This document shows positions 9,828 through 18,769 of a stretch of 64,000 bases of DNA, piece after piece. The DNA is taken from positions 1-64,000 of the forward strand of contig JABCZH010000002.1 in the NCBI GenBank assembly GCA_013289795.1, in the 5' to 3' direction. The notes beneath the pieces were generated by a model that saw nothing but the letters and a program-made list of their open reading frames with translations, was not told the DNA's origin and did not search any database. This DNA is from Acidobacteriota bacterium (lineage in GTDB: Bacteria; Acidobacteriota; Terriglobia; Terriglobales; Acidobacteriaceae). Numbering within the stretch: position 1 is the first letter of the stretch; each line of letters starts with the position of its first letter. Position numbers and translations under genes: made by a program.

Positions 9828-9855
9828 GCCACACACGCGCCACATTCGGGTCACA
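9828..9855. promoter_or_regulatory. Putative winged-helix operator B: three direct hexamers at 11 bp period
   Basis: The sequence reads GCCACA (9828-9833), five bases, GCCACA (9839-9844), five bases, GTCACA (9850-9855), again at exactly 11 bp period. It lies between the divergent winged-helix gene (start 9717) and HAF gene (start 9976). The last two units align with operator A as CACATTyGGrTCACA. Tandem 11 bp repeats suit a PhoB-like winged helix; binding itself is inferred. Confidence 0.5.
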
Positions 9856-9975
9856 TCGGCGGCATTGACGCTCAAGCGGCACCGGGCGAGAGTGACGGCG
9901 CGAGGCGCGATGCTCCCAGTTCCGGCGACTGTGACGTGAGCAAACGCCGAGACAAAACTCTAAGGAGAAGTGTGT

Positions 9976-11511
9976 ATGAAATCTCCAGAATCGGCGTTCG
10001 CCGCAATCGTCTTGTTAGCCGCCCTTGCTCCGCCCCAGCTCACGGCACAGGACAATCAAGATCACCGCCATAAGCATCATCATTACCAAGTGGTCGACTT
10101 AGGCGCCCTTGGGGGCAACAACAGCTTCACTCCGTTTCCAGCTGCCAGAACGTTGAACCAGGTTGGGATCGCTGTTGCTGAGGCCGACACTTCGACTCCC
10201 GATCCCTACGCTCCCAATTGCTTCCAGACACTGTTTGGTGAATGCCTCGTCAATCACACTCTGCGGTGGAAAAACGCGACCACTGACTTAGGCGCACTTG
10301 CAGGCGTCAACAGCAGCTTCCCTGTATGGATCAACGATGGTGGACTGGTCTCCGGCTTTTCGGAGAACGGTCTCATCGATCCCCTGACTGGTTTTCCCGA
10401 GGTCGAGGGTGCCTTGTGGAAGCAGGGCAAGATTATCCCCTTGGGAACTCTGGGGGGAAACGCCAGCTATGGAAACGCCATCAACAACCGTGGCCAAGTC
10501 GCGGGCTTTGCCCTGAATACCATCCTTGATCCCTTCGCGGGCACTCTAGCCCTGGGCCCTTCCTTCCCCGTCGCCACAGAATCGCACGCGTTTTTGTGGG
10601 ACACGAAAAACGGGATGCGGGACTTGGGCACATTGGGCAGCGGCCCCGACAGCGAGGCTTTCTACGTCAACGAAAGCGGACAAGTAGTTGGGATCTCTTA
10701 CATAAACTCGACCGCAAACACAGACAACGGCCCTGTCTGCACACCCAATGTCCCGACCGAGGATCCGTTTCTTTGGGAGAACGGCGTGATGACGGACCTT
10801 GGGTCTCTCGGCGGCAATTGCGGTTTTCCGTTTGCTCTTAACAACCGAGGCGAGGTCGTAGGCAATGCGACGCTGGCCGGAAACGCGAGCAACAACGTTC
10901 CTTTCTTGTGGACGAAAGGAACCGGAATGCAGCGTCTTCCCTCGGTAGGGGGAACCTTTGGAGAAGCCTACTCGATCAACGACGCCGGACAGATCGCCGG
11001 CTGGGCCAGTCCCCCGGGCGATACAGCCGCCCACGCAGTTCTCTGGGAGGAGGGAAAAGCGAAGGACCTCGGAGTCCTTGGCAACGCTAGCTGCAACATC
11101 GGACTGTGGATTAACTCACGGGAGCAGGTTGTGGGTTTTGCAGGGGTGGACAGTTGTAACACGAGCAATGAAAGCGCATTCCTGTCGGAAGACGGTGGCC
11201 CGCTTGTTGATCTTAATACCCTGGTTTCGCCAAACTCCGGCGTGTACCTGGCTGAAGCGAAGACTATTAATGATCGCGGAGAGATTGTTGGTGATGGATT
11301 TCTCCCCAACGGCGACGTGCACGCTATCTTGTTGATCCCATGCGACGAGCAGCATCCCGGCGTCGAAGGCTGCGACTACAGCCTAGTAGATGCGCCCGTC
11401 GCGGTACGTGCTGCAACTCGTAATGCAAACAGCCAAGTGCCACAACAATCAGTTTTGCCCCGGATGAGGCGCTCTCACTTTCCCGGACGCGAGTTGCGCC
11501 CAATGAATTAG
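9976..11511 (+). CDS. Secreted HAF-repeat protein (paralogue 3)
   Basis: The 511-residue product from ATG 9976 has AAGGAG 8 bp upstream. It starts with a signal peptide (MKSPESAFAAIVLLAALAPP, cleavage near LTAQ) and a strongly His-rich linker (DHRHKHHHYQ). HAF repeats follow (HAFLWDTKNGMRDLGTLG, INNRGQVAG, INDAGQIAGW), and the C-terminus ends with PCDEQHPG and CDYSLVD. It is a full paralogue of the two HAF proteins at 474-3426, in mirrored orientation. The VCBS gene starts 25 bp downstream, so the two are probably one transcript. The winged-helix gene upstream is divergent. The biochemical function is unknown. Confidence 0.88.
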   Translation: MKSPESAFAAIVLLAALAPPQLTAQDNQDHRHKHHHYQVVDLGALGGNNSFTPFPAARTLNQVGIAVAEADTSTPDPYAPNCFQTLFGECLVNHTLRWKNATTDLGALAGVNSSFPVWINDGGLVSGFSENGLIDPLTGFPEVEGALWKQGKIIPLGTLGGNASYGNAINNRGQVAGFALNTILDPFAGTLALGPSFPVATESHAFLWDTKNGMRDLGTLGSGPDSEAFYVNESGQVVGISYINSTANTDNGPVCTPNVPTEDPFLWENGVMTDLGSLGGNCGFPFALNNRGEVVGNATLAGNASNNVPFLWTKGTGMQRLPSVGGTFGEAYSINDAGQIAGWASPPGDTAAHAVLWEEGKAKDLGVLGNASCNIGLWINSREQVVGFAGVDSCNTSNESAFLSEDGGPLVDLNTLVSPNSGVYLAEAKTINDRGEIVGDGFLPNGDVHAILLIPCDEQHPGVEGCDYSLVDAPVAVRAATRNANSQVPQQSVLPRMRRSHFPGRELRPMN

Positions 11512-11536
11512 CCAGATTGACGGAGAGGAGCACGAC

Positions 11537-14083
11537 ATGAAACCCAGATCCTCGATGAACAGGACCGTGGTGGTTTTATTCGCTTCAGTCTTCGCCGGCG
11601 CAGTGACTCTGGCCCAGACCAATCCAGTTCCTCTGATCAATCAGCCGCTGGTCCCCGATGCCGTCGCCCCTGGAGCCCAAGGATTCACTCTTACCGTCAA
11701 TGGCACGGGCTTCGTATCGGGTTCAGAGGTAAGTTGGAACGGTAATGCACGGGCGACAGCCTTCGTTAGCAGTTCGCAGTTGACCGCGACCATTCCGGCA
11801 ACTGACCTCGCCAAGGCGAGTACGGCCTCGGTGACTGTGTTCAATCCCAGCCCGGGCGGGGGTACGTCGAATCAGGCCTACTTTGAAGTGATAACACCCC
11901 GGTCTGCCATATCACTGAACCGATCCGATTATGGCGTGGGTGCAGGTCCTCTACCGGTCGCCACCGGTGATTTCAACGGAGATGGGACGCCGGACCTGGC
12001 TGTGGGGAATACCACCAGTAACACGGTGAGCGTGTTACTGGGCAACGGTGATGGGACCTTTCAAGCGCACGTGGACTACAGCGAGGGACTTCAACCCTGG
12101 TACGTGGCGGTTGGAGATTTCAACGGCGACGGCAAGCTCGACTTGGCTGTAGCCAACATTCTCAGCAATACGGTCGGCGTCTTGCTGGGGAACGGCGACG
12201 GTACGTTCAGCCCATCCGTGAGCTCCGAGGTCGGCTCGTTTCCTACCGGGGTGGCGGTCGGCGATTTCAACGGTGATGGCAAGTTGGATCTTGCTATCAC
12301 CAACTCAAGGGACAACTCAGTAAGTGTGCTTTTGGGCAAGGGCGATGGCACCTTCCAGGGGCGCGTAGACTACGCCTGCGGGCCGGATCCCTCTTCGATA
12401 GCAGTAGGCGATTTTAATGAAGATGGCAGGTTGGATCTGGTGACCACCAACGCAACCGGCAACACAGTAAGCGTGCTTTTGGGCAACGGTGATGGCACCT
12501 TCCAGCCACATCAGGACTATGCGACTGGAGATAGTCCAGAATCCGTGGCCGTGGGTGACCTGAACGGCGACGCCAAATTGGATCTGGCAGTGGCAAACAT
12601 CAACAGCGGCACGGTCAGCGTGTTGCTAGGGAACGGCGACGGTACTTTTCAGACCCACATAGATTATTCGACAGGAACGGGGCAGATTTATCCCCGGTCG
12701 GTGGCACTTACAGATCTCAACGGCGACGGTAACCTGGATATGGCCGTGGTCAATCAAGCCAACAACACGGTGAGCGTACTTTTCGGGAACGGCGATGGTA
12801 CGTTTCACGCACACGTCGATTACGGGGTAGGGACCGCACCTGGCTCGGTGGCGGCGGGCGACTTTAATAACGACGGAGAGTCAGACTTAGCTGTTGTTAA
12901 CGTCAGTAACGACACAGTATCCGTTCTGCTCCAAGGTACGACCTTTCAACTCTCGTCCACAAGCTTGAGCTTCGGATCTCAGGTGCTCGGAACCCAGAGT
13001 CCTGTTCAGAAGGTGACACTGACCAATACTGGTTTTCTTCCTTTGATTATTAACAGCATCGCAATCACGGGCCCGGACGGAAAAGATTTTCTGGAACAAA
13101 ATAACTGCGGCTCAAGCCTCGCGGCGGGTGCTAGCTGTACCATCGGCGTGGCATTCGCGCCGACCCAAGTGGGACCTCGAAGCGCTGCGGTCGCAATCAG
13201 CGACAACGGCGAGGGTCCGCAGTCGGTCAGCTTGAGTGGCACGGGAGTGACCTCAGGAGCGAATGCCACATTGTCAACCAACAAGCTGGTTTTCGCTACT
13301 CAGCTAGTGGGCACGACCAGCCCATCGCAGCCCGTCACTCTGACCAACTGGGGCACACAGACGCTCCGCATCACCGGCGGCAGTATCAGCGGTGATTTCG
13401 GACAGATGGACAATTGCAGCGCGAACCTCGCGCCCGGAGCAAGCTGCACCATCAATGTGACCTTCACTCCTAAACAGCGCGGAACTCGAAACGGTACTCT
13501 GTCGATTAAAGACAACGCCCCGAATAGTCCCCAAACCGTGAATTTGACGGGTGTGGGCACGGTGGTGAAGCTGGATCCAGGCAGCCTGGATTTTGCAAGT
13601 GTCATCGTCGGGCAATCCAGTCAGCCACAGGCCACGACGCTGACCAACGTGGGTAATGTGACGCTGACGATCACCGGCATCGAGATCACGGGTTCGGATC
13701 CTAACGACTTTTCGAAGATGGATACCTGCGATGGGAGTGTAGGCGCAGGACAGTCCTGCACCATTTCGGTGACCTTCACACCAACGCAACAGGGCCCTCG
13801 CAGCGCCGATGTCTCGGTAGGCGACGATGGGGGCGGCAGCCCACAGCAGGTGAGTTTGACAGGAACAGGGATAGTTTGTTCACGCGGGCACAATTGCGGG
13901 CTGTGCGAGGTGGACATGAACGGAAACCTGACCGGTTCATGTGTTTCCCACCGTTTTCAGTTTTGCTATATCCAGCCTTCCTCCGATTGTCCCCGGGGAC
14001 AGAGGGCGATAAAAGAGACCCTGGTGTCATGCGGCCCCTTTCTTCCAGACCGAGTCGACGAGGCGAGAGCCTGCTCGTTCTGA
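11537..14083 (+). CDS. Secreted VCBS/FG-GAP-repeat protein with ASH domains and Cys-rich tail
   Basis: The 848-residue product begins with a signal peptide (cleavage near LAQT) and an IPT/TIG-like Ig domain (about 30-118). Seven VCBS/FG-GAP units follow (about 130-465), each with a calcium-binding type DFNGDGxxDLAV motif and an LLGNGDGTF motif. Three ASH/choice-of-anchor D domains come next (about 467-775), each with an ASCTI or QSCTI cysteine strand. A 70-residue tail with eight cysteines ends the protein. GGAG precedes the ATG. It is likely an exported, calcium-stabilised surface or adhesion protein. It is co-oriented 25 bp behind the HAF gene. The cysteine tail, with no membrane or sorting signal, is unusual and may be a disulphide-stabilised module. 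Confidence 0.87.
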   Translation: MKPRSSMNRTVVVLFASVFAGAVTLAQTNPVPLINQPLVPDAVAPGAQGFTLTVNGTGFVSGSEVSWNGNARATAFVSSSQLTATIPATDLAKASTASVTVFNPSPGGGTSNQAYFEVITPRSAISLNRSDYGVGAGPLPVATGDFNGDGTPDLAVGNTTSNTVSVLLGNGDGTFQAHVDYSEGLQPWYVAVGDFNGDGKLDLAVANILSNTVGVLLGNGDGTFSPSVSSEVGSFPTGVAVGDFNGDGKLDLAITNSRDNSVSVLLGKGDGTFQGRVDYACGPDPSSIAVGDFNEDGRLDLVTTNATGNTVSVLLGNGDGTFQPHQDYATGDSPESVAVGDLNGDAKLDLAVANINSGTVSVLLGNGDGTFQTHIDYSTGTGQIYPRSVALTDLNGDGNLDMAVVNQANNTVSVLFGNGDGTFHAHVDYGVGTAPGSVAAGDFNNDGESDLAVVNVSNDTVSVLLQGTTFQLSSTSLSFGSQVLGTQSPVQKVTLTNTGFLPLIINSIAITGPDGKDFLEQNNCGSSLAAGASCTIGVAFAPTQVGPRSAAVAISDNGEGPQSVSLSGTGVTSGANATLSTNKLVFATQLVGTTSPSQPVTLTNWGTQTLRITGGSISGDFGQMDNCSANLAPGASCTINVTFTPKQRGTRNGTLSIKDNAPNSPQTVNLTGVGTVVKLDPGSLDFASVIVGQSSQPQATTLTNVGNVTLTITGIEITGSDPNDFSKMDTCDGSVGAGQSCTISVTFTPTQQGPRSADVSVGDDGGGSPQQVSLTGTGIVCSRGHNCGLCEVDMNGNLTGSCVSHRFQFCYIQPSSDCPRGQRAIKETLVSCGPFLPDRVDEARACSF

Positions 14084-14199
14084 AAATGTTCGTGTGCCGG
14101 TCTTCGTGCGGCCGGGTGCCAGGCCGTCCACAGTCGTACGCTTGCCACGGTTGCAATCGTCGAGTTGAGGTCGCATGCGCTGGCTGGGAAGGCTTAATT

Positions 14200-14316
14200 T
14201 CGACAGGAACGGGGCAGATTTATGCCCTGTCGGTAGCACTTACAGATTTCAACGGCGACGGCAATCTGGATATGGCCGTCGTCAATCAAAACAACAACAC
14301 CGTGACTGTACTGTCG
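14200..14316 (+). pseudogene. Detached copy of one VCBS repeat unit
   Basis: These roughly 117 bp closely match 12668-12784 in the VCBS gene upstream. They encode the same [16 protein letters not shown] unit but have no start of their own, and the frame ends shortly after at 14343. This looks like a partial duplication of the gene's sixth repeat or the relic of a longer or second VCBS gene. The rest of 14084-14489 holds nothing else recognisable. Confidence 0.6.
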
Positions 14317-14489
14317 GCCCATTTGGATCGATGGTCCCTGTAACAGGTCGGGCCGTTCTCAATGAGTGCTATCGCCTGATTACAACAGCTGTCCAGATTA
14401 AGAGCGAAGAGCTACAATACGGCGCGTCACCTGAAACGAGTAAAGATCATTGTCGTGATCGGTAGCACGATGAAAGGCAGGATCGCTTA

Positions 14490-15173
14490 ATGCTCTTCCG
14501 AATGACGAATATCGTCGTGATCGTGGTTCTGCTTGCCGGTTTCAGCTGGTCACAATCGGAGTCAACGAAACCGACAACGTACACATTGGAAACCGTCAAA
14601 GTGTCGAACGCGATCTACCCCTTACAGGCGCGGCAGCAGAAGATACAGGGGCGAGTAGTGGCAATGATGCTGGTATCGGAAACTGGCGAAGTAGAAAACG
14701 TCCAAGTCTTTAAAGCGGATGCAATACTCTCTCAAGCTGTGGAGGAAACAATTAGGCATTGGGAGTTCAAGCCAGTCACAAAAAATGGTACAGCCGTACC
14801 TGTGATTGCGAAAGTAACTTTCAACTTTGTTCTCGGCAACGAAGACCAGCAGGGCGTCACTCCCGACGTGGCCCCTGCGACTGATTTCCCGCAGCACGTT
14901 AGGGTTTCGGAAACTGTGATGCAGGGACTTGTAGTGAGCAAAGTCAACCCTGAATATCCGGCTGCGGCTAAGGCCAACAATGTTCACGGTGTAGTAACAC
15001 TTGCGATGGTCATTCGTAAGGACGGAACCGTCACGGACGTGCAAGTCGTATCTGGTCCCGCCGAACTTACTGCGGCAGCGGTCGATGCCGCAGGCCAGTG
15101 GCGATACCGGCCCTATCAACTTCTGGGACGCCCCGTTGAGATACAGACCACAGCACAATTCAATTTTCGTTAA
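14490..15173 (+). CDS. Secreted protein with two tandem TonB-C domains
   Basis: The 227-residue product has an N-terminal hydrophobic leader (IVVIVVLLAGFSWSQ) that could be a signal peptide or membrane anchor. Two TonB C-terminal-like domains follow. The first covers about 30-115 (YPLQARQQKIQGRVVAMMLV, VEETIRHWEFKP) and the second about 142-227 (YPAAAKANNVHGVVTLAMVI, VDAAGQWRYRPY). Known TonB proteins usually have one such domain after a proline-rich periplasm-spanning segment, which is missing here. It is therefore more likely a periplasmic TonB-C-like binding protein than an energy transducer. It stands alone, followed by a convergent gene. Confidence 0.75.
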   Translation: MLFRMTNIVVIVVLLAGFSWSQSESTKPTTYTLETVKVSNAIYPLQARQQKIQGRVVAMMLVSETGEVENVQVFKADAILSQAVEETIRHWEFKPVTKNGTAVPVIAKVTFNFVLGNEDQQGVTPDVAPATDFPQHVRVSETVMQGLVVSKVNPEYPAAAKANNVHGVVTLAMVIRKDGTVTDVQVVSGPAELTAAAVDAAGQWRYRPYQLLGRPVEIQTTAQFNFR

Positions 15174-15291
15174 GCACAGTTGGCGTCAAATCTCCACTAC
15201 ACCCCTTGCCGGGGGCTGGCGGGGTCAATGAGTGTAATCGCCTGATAGCGTCAGTTGACAATTCTTGGGTCAAGGCATGGTCGCCACGCTG

Positions 15292-17865
15292 CTATTGCAG
15301 CTTCGCGTACTCTGCCTTGGCTTCCTTCAGGATGGGGATGTCAGGGTCGGCGTCTTTCCAGAGGGTGAGAAACTCTTTGTAGGCTGCGATCGCACGAGTG
15401 CGGGCGGCATCAGCATCCTCCCCCCGCGAGGTTCGAGACTCCAAGGCATTGGCGCGGGCCACACCCAGATGAGCCAACACTCCCGTCCAGCAGTTCCCGA
15501 CGAAGCCGCTGTGGTCGAGAATTTTCTGAAACTCACCGGATGCAGCGTTGCCTTGCCCAGCTGCCAAGTATGCCGCTCCGCGTACATACGTATGATAGAG
15601 GCAGCTAGTGTTGCCGTAGGCAACCAGCCCTAACTCGATTGGTAAGGCAGCTCGCAGAGTATTCAAGGCGGAAGTGGGGTTCTTTCGATACAGCGCCAAT
15701 TGCGCTTGAATCGCTGGCAGCCAAAGCAACTGCATCTGCGTGTCTAGCGGGAAGCGTTTCCCTAAGTCTTGAACCAACAACCCGGCCCGTACGGTATCGC
15801 CCGCCATGGCATAGGCAAGTGCGGCTTCGCTCTCGACGCCTCCACTCGCAGGCACCAACTTCAATGCCTCTGCCGCTGTCTGACGGGCTTCTATGGCATT
15901 GCCGTATGCCGCTTCTTGCAGAGCAGCACTCGTCAGATAGATCGCCCCATTTTCCTTGTTGTCAACTCGTATGGCAGAGTCTACGGCCCGCTTGGTCAAG
16001 TCTCGTGCTTTGCCCCGATGACCAACATACGCCTCTGTGTCAGACGCGAGCGAAAGTCCATAGTTCTCGTAGTCAGGCTTGCCCGCAAACCACTGTAGCT
16101 GTTCCGCCATCGCGTCGGAATCCCTCCCGTGAAAAGCAAGAAGGTAAAGAAGAACGTGCAGTATGTAACCATCCAGTTTTCGCGCCTGCGCCTCGTGGAT
16201 AATCTGCCGCGCCTCATCGAAACGCTGCAAGGAAAGAGAGAATGCGGCGAGGTTTTCGTTAAATACTAAACTGTCCGGGTCAAGGATCCTGCCCTGCCTT
16301 GTGATCTCGACGGCTTTTTCGTACTGCCCCAGTTGGGCCAATGCGGCGCCCAAATCTCCGTAGGCACCAAGTGCGTGCGGATAGATCCCAATCTCTTCCT
16401 GAAATGTCTGGGCTGATTTATCCAGTTCTCCGCTTACATACTCATAGTAGTCGGCGGTCACCATCAGTTTTTCCGGCTCGCTGATATGTTCCCGCAACTG
16501 GAATGCTTTGGTCAGGTACTCGCTGGCCCTTCCTAGCTCGCCGAGGCTAAGGTAGTAGCCACCCACCGCCCTGTAGGCCATGGCAAAATTCGGATCAAGC
16601 TTGATCGCGCGTAGATTGTGAAATAAGGAGTCTGGGCCTTCATCACCAACGCTGACCTCTTTCAGGGCTTCGAGCGAAGACGTGGTGGCCTCCGCCAGTG
16701 GTACATCAAACTTCTGCACCGTCGCCAGCGATTCACCCAACTCAGTACGCAGCTTGGTTGCCGCCCCGCCCAGTACGTCCAGCACCTTCTCCTTAGACGC
16801 CGCGGTCACCTGTTCTTGTGCCAGCGTGTCTCCGCTTTGGCAATTCACCGCCTTTAATCCCAGCACATATTCGCTGCCTAGGCTGCCAATCGATCCCACC
16901 ACATAAGCTTTGCTGCCCGCCCGCTGGCAGAGATCGCGGACTACGTCGGGTGTGAGTTTCGTGTTGGCTGGACGAGTCATCAACTGCAACGTCTTCGCGA
17001 CCTTGGTGTCAGAGAGCACATTCAGGAAAGGCGATTGGCGCAGGGAGACGTTGAGACCCGTTTTCAGCGTGTCGTCGAATATCGCATCGCCCGTGCGGTT
17101 GGCAAAATCCGCGAGAACGATGGTGTCTTTATCGGTGAGGGCGTGTGCCCGGCGAGTGTAGAAGACGCTAGCGACTGCCAACGCAGCCATGATTCCCACG
17201 GCGATCACGCCCAACGAGACCTTCTTACGCTTTTTCCGCGAAACTTCGGCCGCTGCAGCTTTCCGCGCCGCCTGCAGCTTCTGCGGTAGCTCCCGATTCC
17301 CCGCCTCCTCCGTGTACAGGTTATAGAGATGGACGCGGACTCCATGCTTGACCTCGGCTTCTCCCAAGTCATGCAGCATGACCTTCCAGTTACTCATCTG
17401 CCCGAGCACATCCGCGACTGACTTTGAAACCAGGATGTGCCCGGCATCTCCGCAATCCATCACACGTTGCGCGATATTGATGCCGCCGCCCGCGACATTC
17501 CGGTTGGCATTGATGTCCTCGACGCGCTGCACTGGCCCGGTATGAATTCCCATGCGCAGCTTCAACTCTGGCTGCTCCCGCAAAGCATGACTGATCTCCA
17601 GAGCACAGCGAGCCGGAGCTTCGGCATCCCCAAAGAACACCAAGGCCATGCCGTCGCCGGTAGGCAGGCGGAGCAATTGCCGGCGCTTCTGCGCTCGGCC
17701 GAACTCCGCTGCATTGCGAACGATTTGTTGAAGCTGTTCTATCAGGCGGGTCTGCTCGTCCATCGGCAACTGGGAATATGCCACGATGTCCATGAATAGG
17801 ACGTGGGCGATCTCCAGCGTCCGAACTGAAGCTGAAATCGAAGATGAGTCCGAAGGCATCGCCAT
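15292..17865 (-). CDS. Class III cyclase-homology domain + TM + TPR protein
   Basis: Residues about 18-185 of the 857 resemble a class III nucleotide cyclase, with metal-binding Asp26 (FMDIV) and Asp71 (TGDGM), and transition-state Asn130 and Arg134 (GINIAQR). The usual base-selecting Lys and Asp appear replaced by Leu67 and Asn123 by my manual alignment, so the substrate, or activity at all, is uncertain. A membrane helix spans about 216-236. The next part (TIVLADFANRTGD) is a FlgO/TolB-like segment often found in acidobacterial sensor proteins, followed by TPR-like helices (ALAQLGQYEKAVEI and similar) to the C-terminus. Probably a membrane signalling protein. It converges with the TonB-C gene at 14490. 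Confidence 0.78.
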   Translation of the reverse strand: MAMPSDSSSISASVRTLEIAHVLFMDIVAYSQLPMDEQTRLIEQLQQIVRNAAEFGRAQKRRQLLRLPTGDGMALVFFGDAEAPARCALEISHALREQPELKLRMGIHTGPVQRVEDINANRNVAGGGINIAQRVMDCGDAGHILVSKSVADVLGQMSNWKVMLHDLGEAEVKHGVRVHLYNLYTEEAGNRELPQKLQAARKAAAAEVSRKKRKKVSLGVIAVGIMAALAVASVFYTRRAHALTDKDTIVLADFANRTGDAIFDDTLKTGLNVSLRQSPFLNVLSDTKVAKTLQLMTRPANTKLTPDVVRDLCQRAGSKAYVVGSIGSLGSEYVLGLKAVNCQSGDTLAQEQVTAASKEKVLDVLGGAATKLRTELGESLATVQKFDVPLAEATTSSLEALKEVSVGDEGPDSLFHNLRAIKLDPNFAMAYRAVGGYYLSLGELGRASEYLTKAFQLREHISEPEKLMVTADYYEYVSGELDKSAQTFQEEIGIYPHALGAYGDLGAALAQLGQYEKAVEITRQGRILDPDSLVFNENLAAFSLSLQRFDEARQIIHEAQARKLDGYILHVLLYLLAFHGRDSDAMAEQLQWFAGKPDYENYGLSLASDTEAYVGHRGKARDLTKRAVDSAIRVDNKENGAIYLTSAALQEAAYGNAIEARQTAAEALKLVPASGGVESEAALAYAMAGDTVRAGLLVQDLGKRFPLDTQMQLLWLPAIQAQLALYRKNPTSALNTLRAALPIELGLVAYGNTSCLYHTYVRGAAYLAAGQGNAASGEFQKILDHSGFVGNCWTGVLAHLGVARANALESRTSRGEDADAARTRAIAAYKEFLTLWKDADPDIPILKEAKAEYAKLQ

Positions 17866-18072
17866 ACCTTGCTGCCGATAATGCGCGAATCTTACGTCGG
17901 TGAAAAGGGCAAGTCAATGAAAGCCGTGGAGTTGGCGGTGTCCTCAAAGGATTGCTGTTGTAACATCGCCATTACACTCATTGACCCGTCAAGCAGCCTG
18001 CTCGACATCCAATTCCCTGACCCCATCCCTTGCTTGATGGCGAACAGATGGCGAATATGCTAAATTGCATGC

Positions 18073-18350
18073 GTGGCGCTTAAAGCCTGCACCGTCGTTG
18101 TCTGCGATCTGAACCAGACCGCGCACTCTGTTGACGTGACCGCAGAGACTCTGTACGAAGCCATCGCCCAGGCTCTCGCTACCCTTCGTGTGAACCCTGG
18201 GTCGGCGACATCGGAAGTGGACTCACGACCGTCACCGTCAAGGTCCGGCATCCCGAGGTTTCGCATGTTGTGAAGATCCAGGACTTTGAAAACTGGCTGA
18301 ACAGAGGCTGCAAGAGCCCTGCCGAAACAGCGTTGAAGACGCAGCTTGAT
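18073..18350 (+). pseudogene. Frame-disrupted small conserved protein
   Basis: A GTG-started frame (VALKACTVVVCDLNQTAHSV, then DVTAETLYEAIAQAL) breaks near 18188 and continues in the -1 frame as EPWVGDIGSGLTTVTVKV and HPEVSHVVKIQDFENWL. Read together they give one coherent small protein of roughly 90 residues. The type resembles short hypothetical proteins that I recall from acidobacterial genomes, but I cannot name a family. A one-base deletion is the simplest explanation. After NWL the same frame runs directly into an integrase-like C-terminus, which suggests a deletion joined two genes. Programmed -1 frameshifting is possible but I see no slippery heptamer. Confidence 0.5.
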
Positions 18351-18494
18351 GACACGGGGGCTGCACCCACCATGCAACAGCTCTTGATGCGTCATGCCGA
18401 TATTCGGACAACCATGGGCTACGGCAAGCGCCGTCGCGTGACTCTGGAAATGAGACAAGCCACCTCGAAGGTAGCGCGGATGGCCATAAACTGA
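18351..18494 (+). pseudogene. C-terminal scrap of a tyrosine-recombinase integrase beside tRNA-Ser
   Basis: The last 40 or so codons before TGA 18494 read TMQQLLMRHADIRTTMGYGK and end QATSKVARMAIN. This is the typical end of phage-type tyrosine recombinases (LMRHADIRTTMNxYG, then AHSKVVRMAL). The arginine of the RH box and a Tyr-Gly are present but the spacing TTM-G-YG is one residue short, and the catalytic core is absent. It lies 38 bp from the 3' end of tRNA-Ser, the usual att side, so an element probably once integrated there. Confidence 0.65.
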
Positions 18495-18532
18495 TTTCCG
18501 AGTGATTTCATCGCCCGTAAGTGCTTTAAAAC

Positions 18533-18622
18533 TGGCGGAGAGAGTGGGATTCGAACCCACGTTACCCTTTCGAGTAAACACGCTTTCCAAGCGTGCGCCT
18601 TCAGCCACTCGGCCATCTCTCC
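18533..18622 (-). tRNA. tRNA-Ser(GGA)
   Basis: On the minus strand the sequence folds as a class II tRNA. The acceptor stem is GGAGAGA paired with TCTCTCC, followed by discriminator G and an encoded CCA. The D arm starts TGGCCGAGTGG, the anticodon loop is TTGGAAA (anticodon GGA), there is a long variable arm, and the T arm is GTGGG-TTCGAAT-CCCAC. The discriminator G and long variable arm are serine identity elements. An integrase scrap lies next to its 3' end. Confidence 0.95.
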
Positions 18623-18769
18623 CGTGAACCGTTTGTGCAGGAAGTTTGGGAAGCTGATGTCAAGCCTTGCAACCGCGCAAGGCCGCTTCTTGATTCTATG
18701 GGTGGTACTGCTAAATCGGCAAGGCCGCCTGCCCGAGGCTCCAAGCCAAGAGCTGAAGGCCAAAAGCCC

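Noticed and set aside
18419-18763. Open frames overlapping tRNA-Ser
   Set aside because: They read through the tRNA and the integrase scar; no protein signature.
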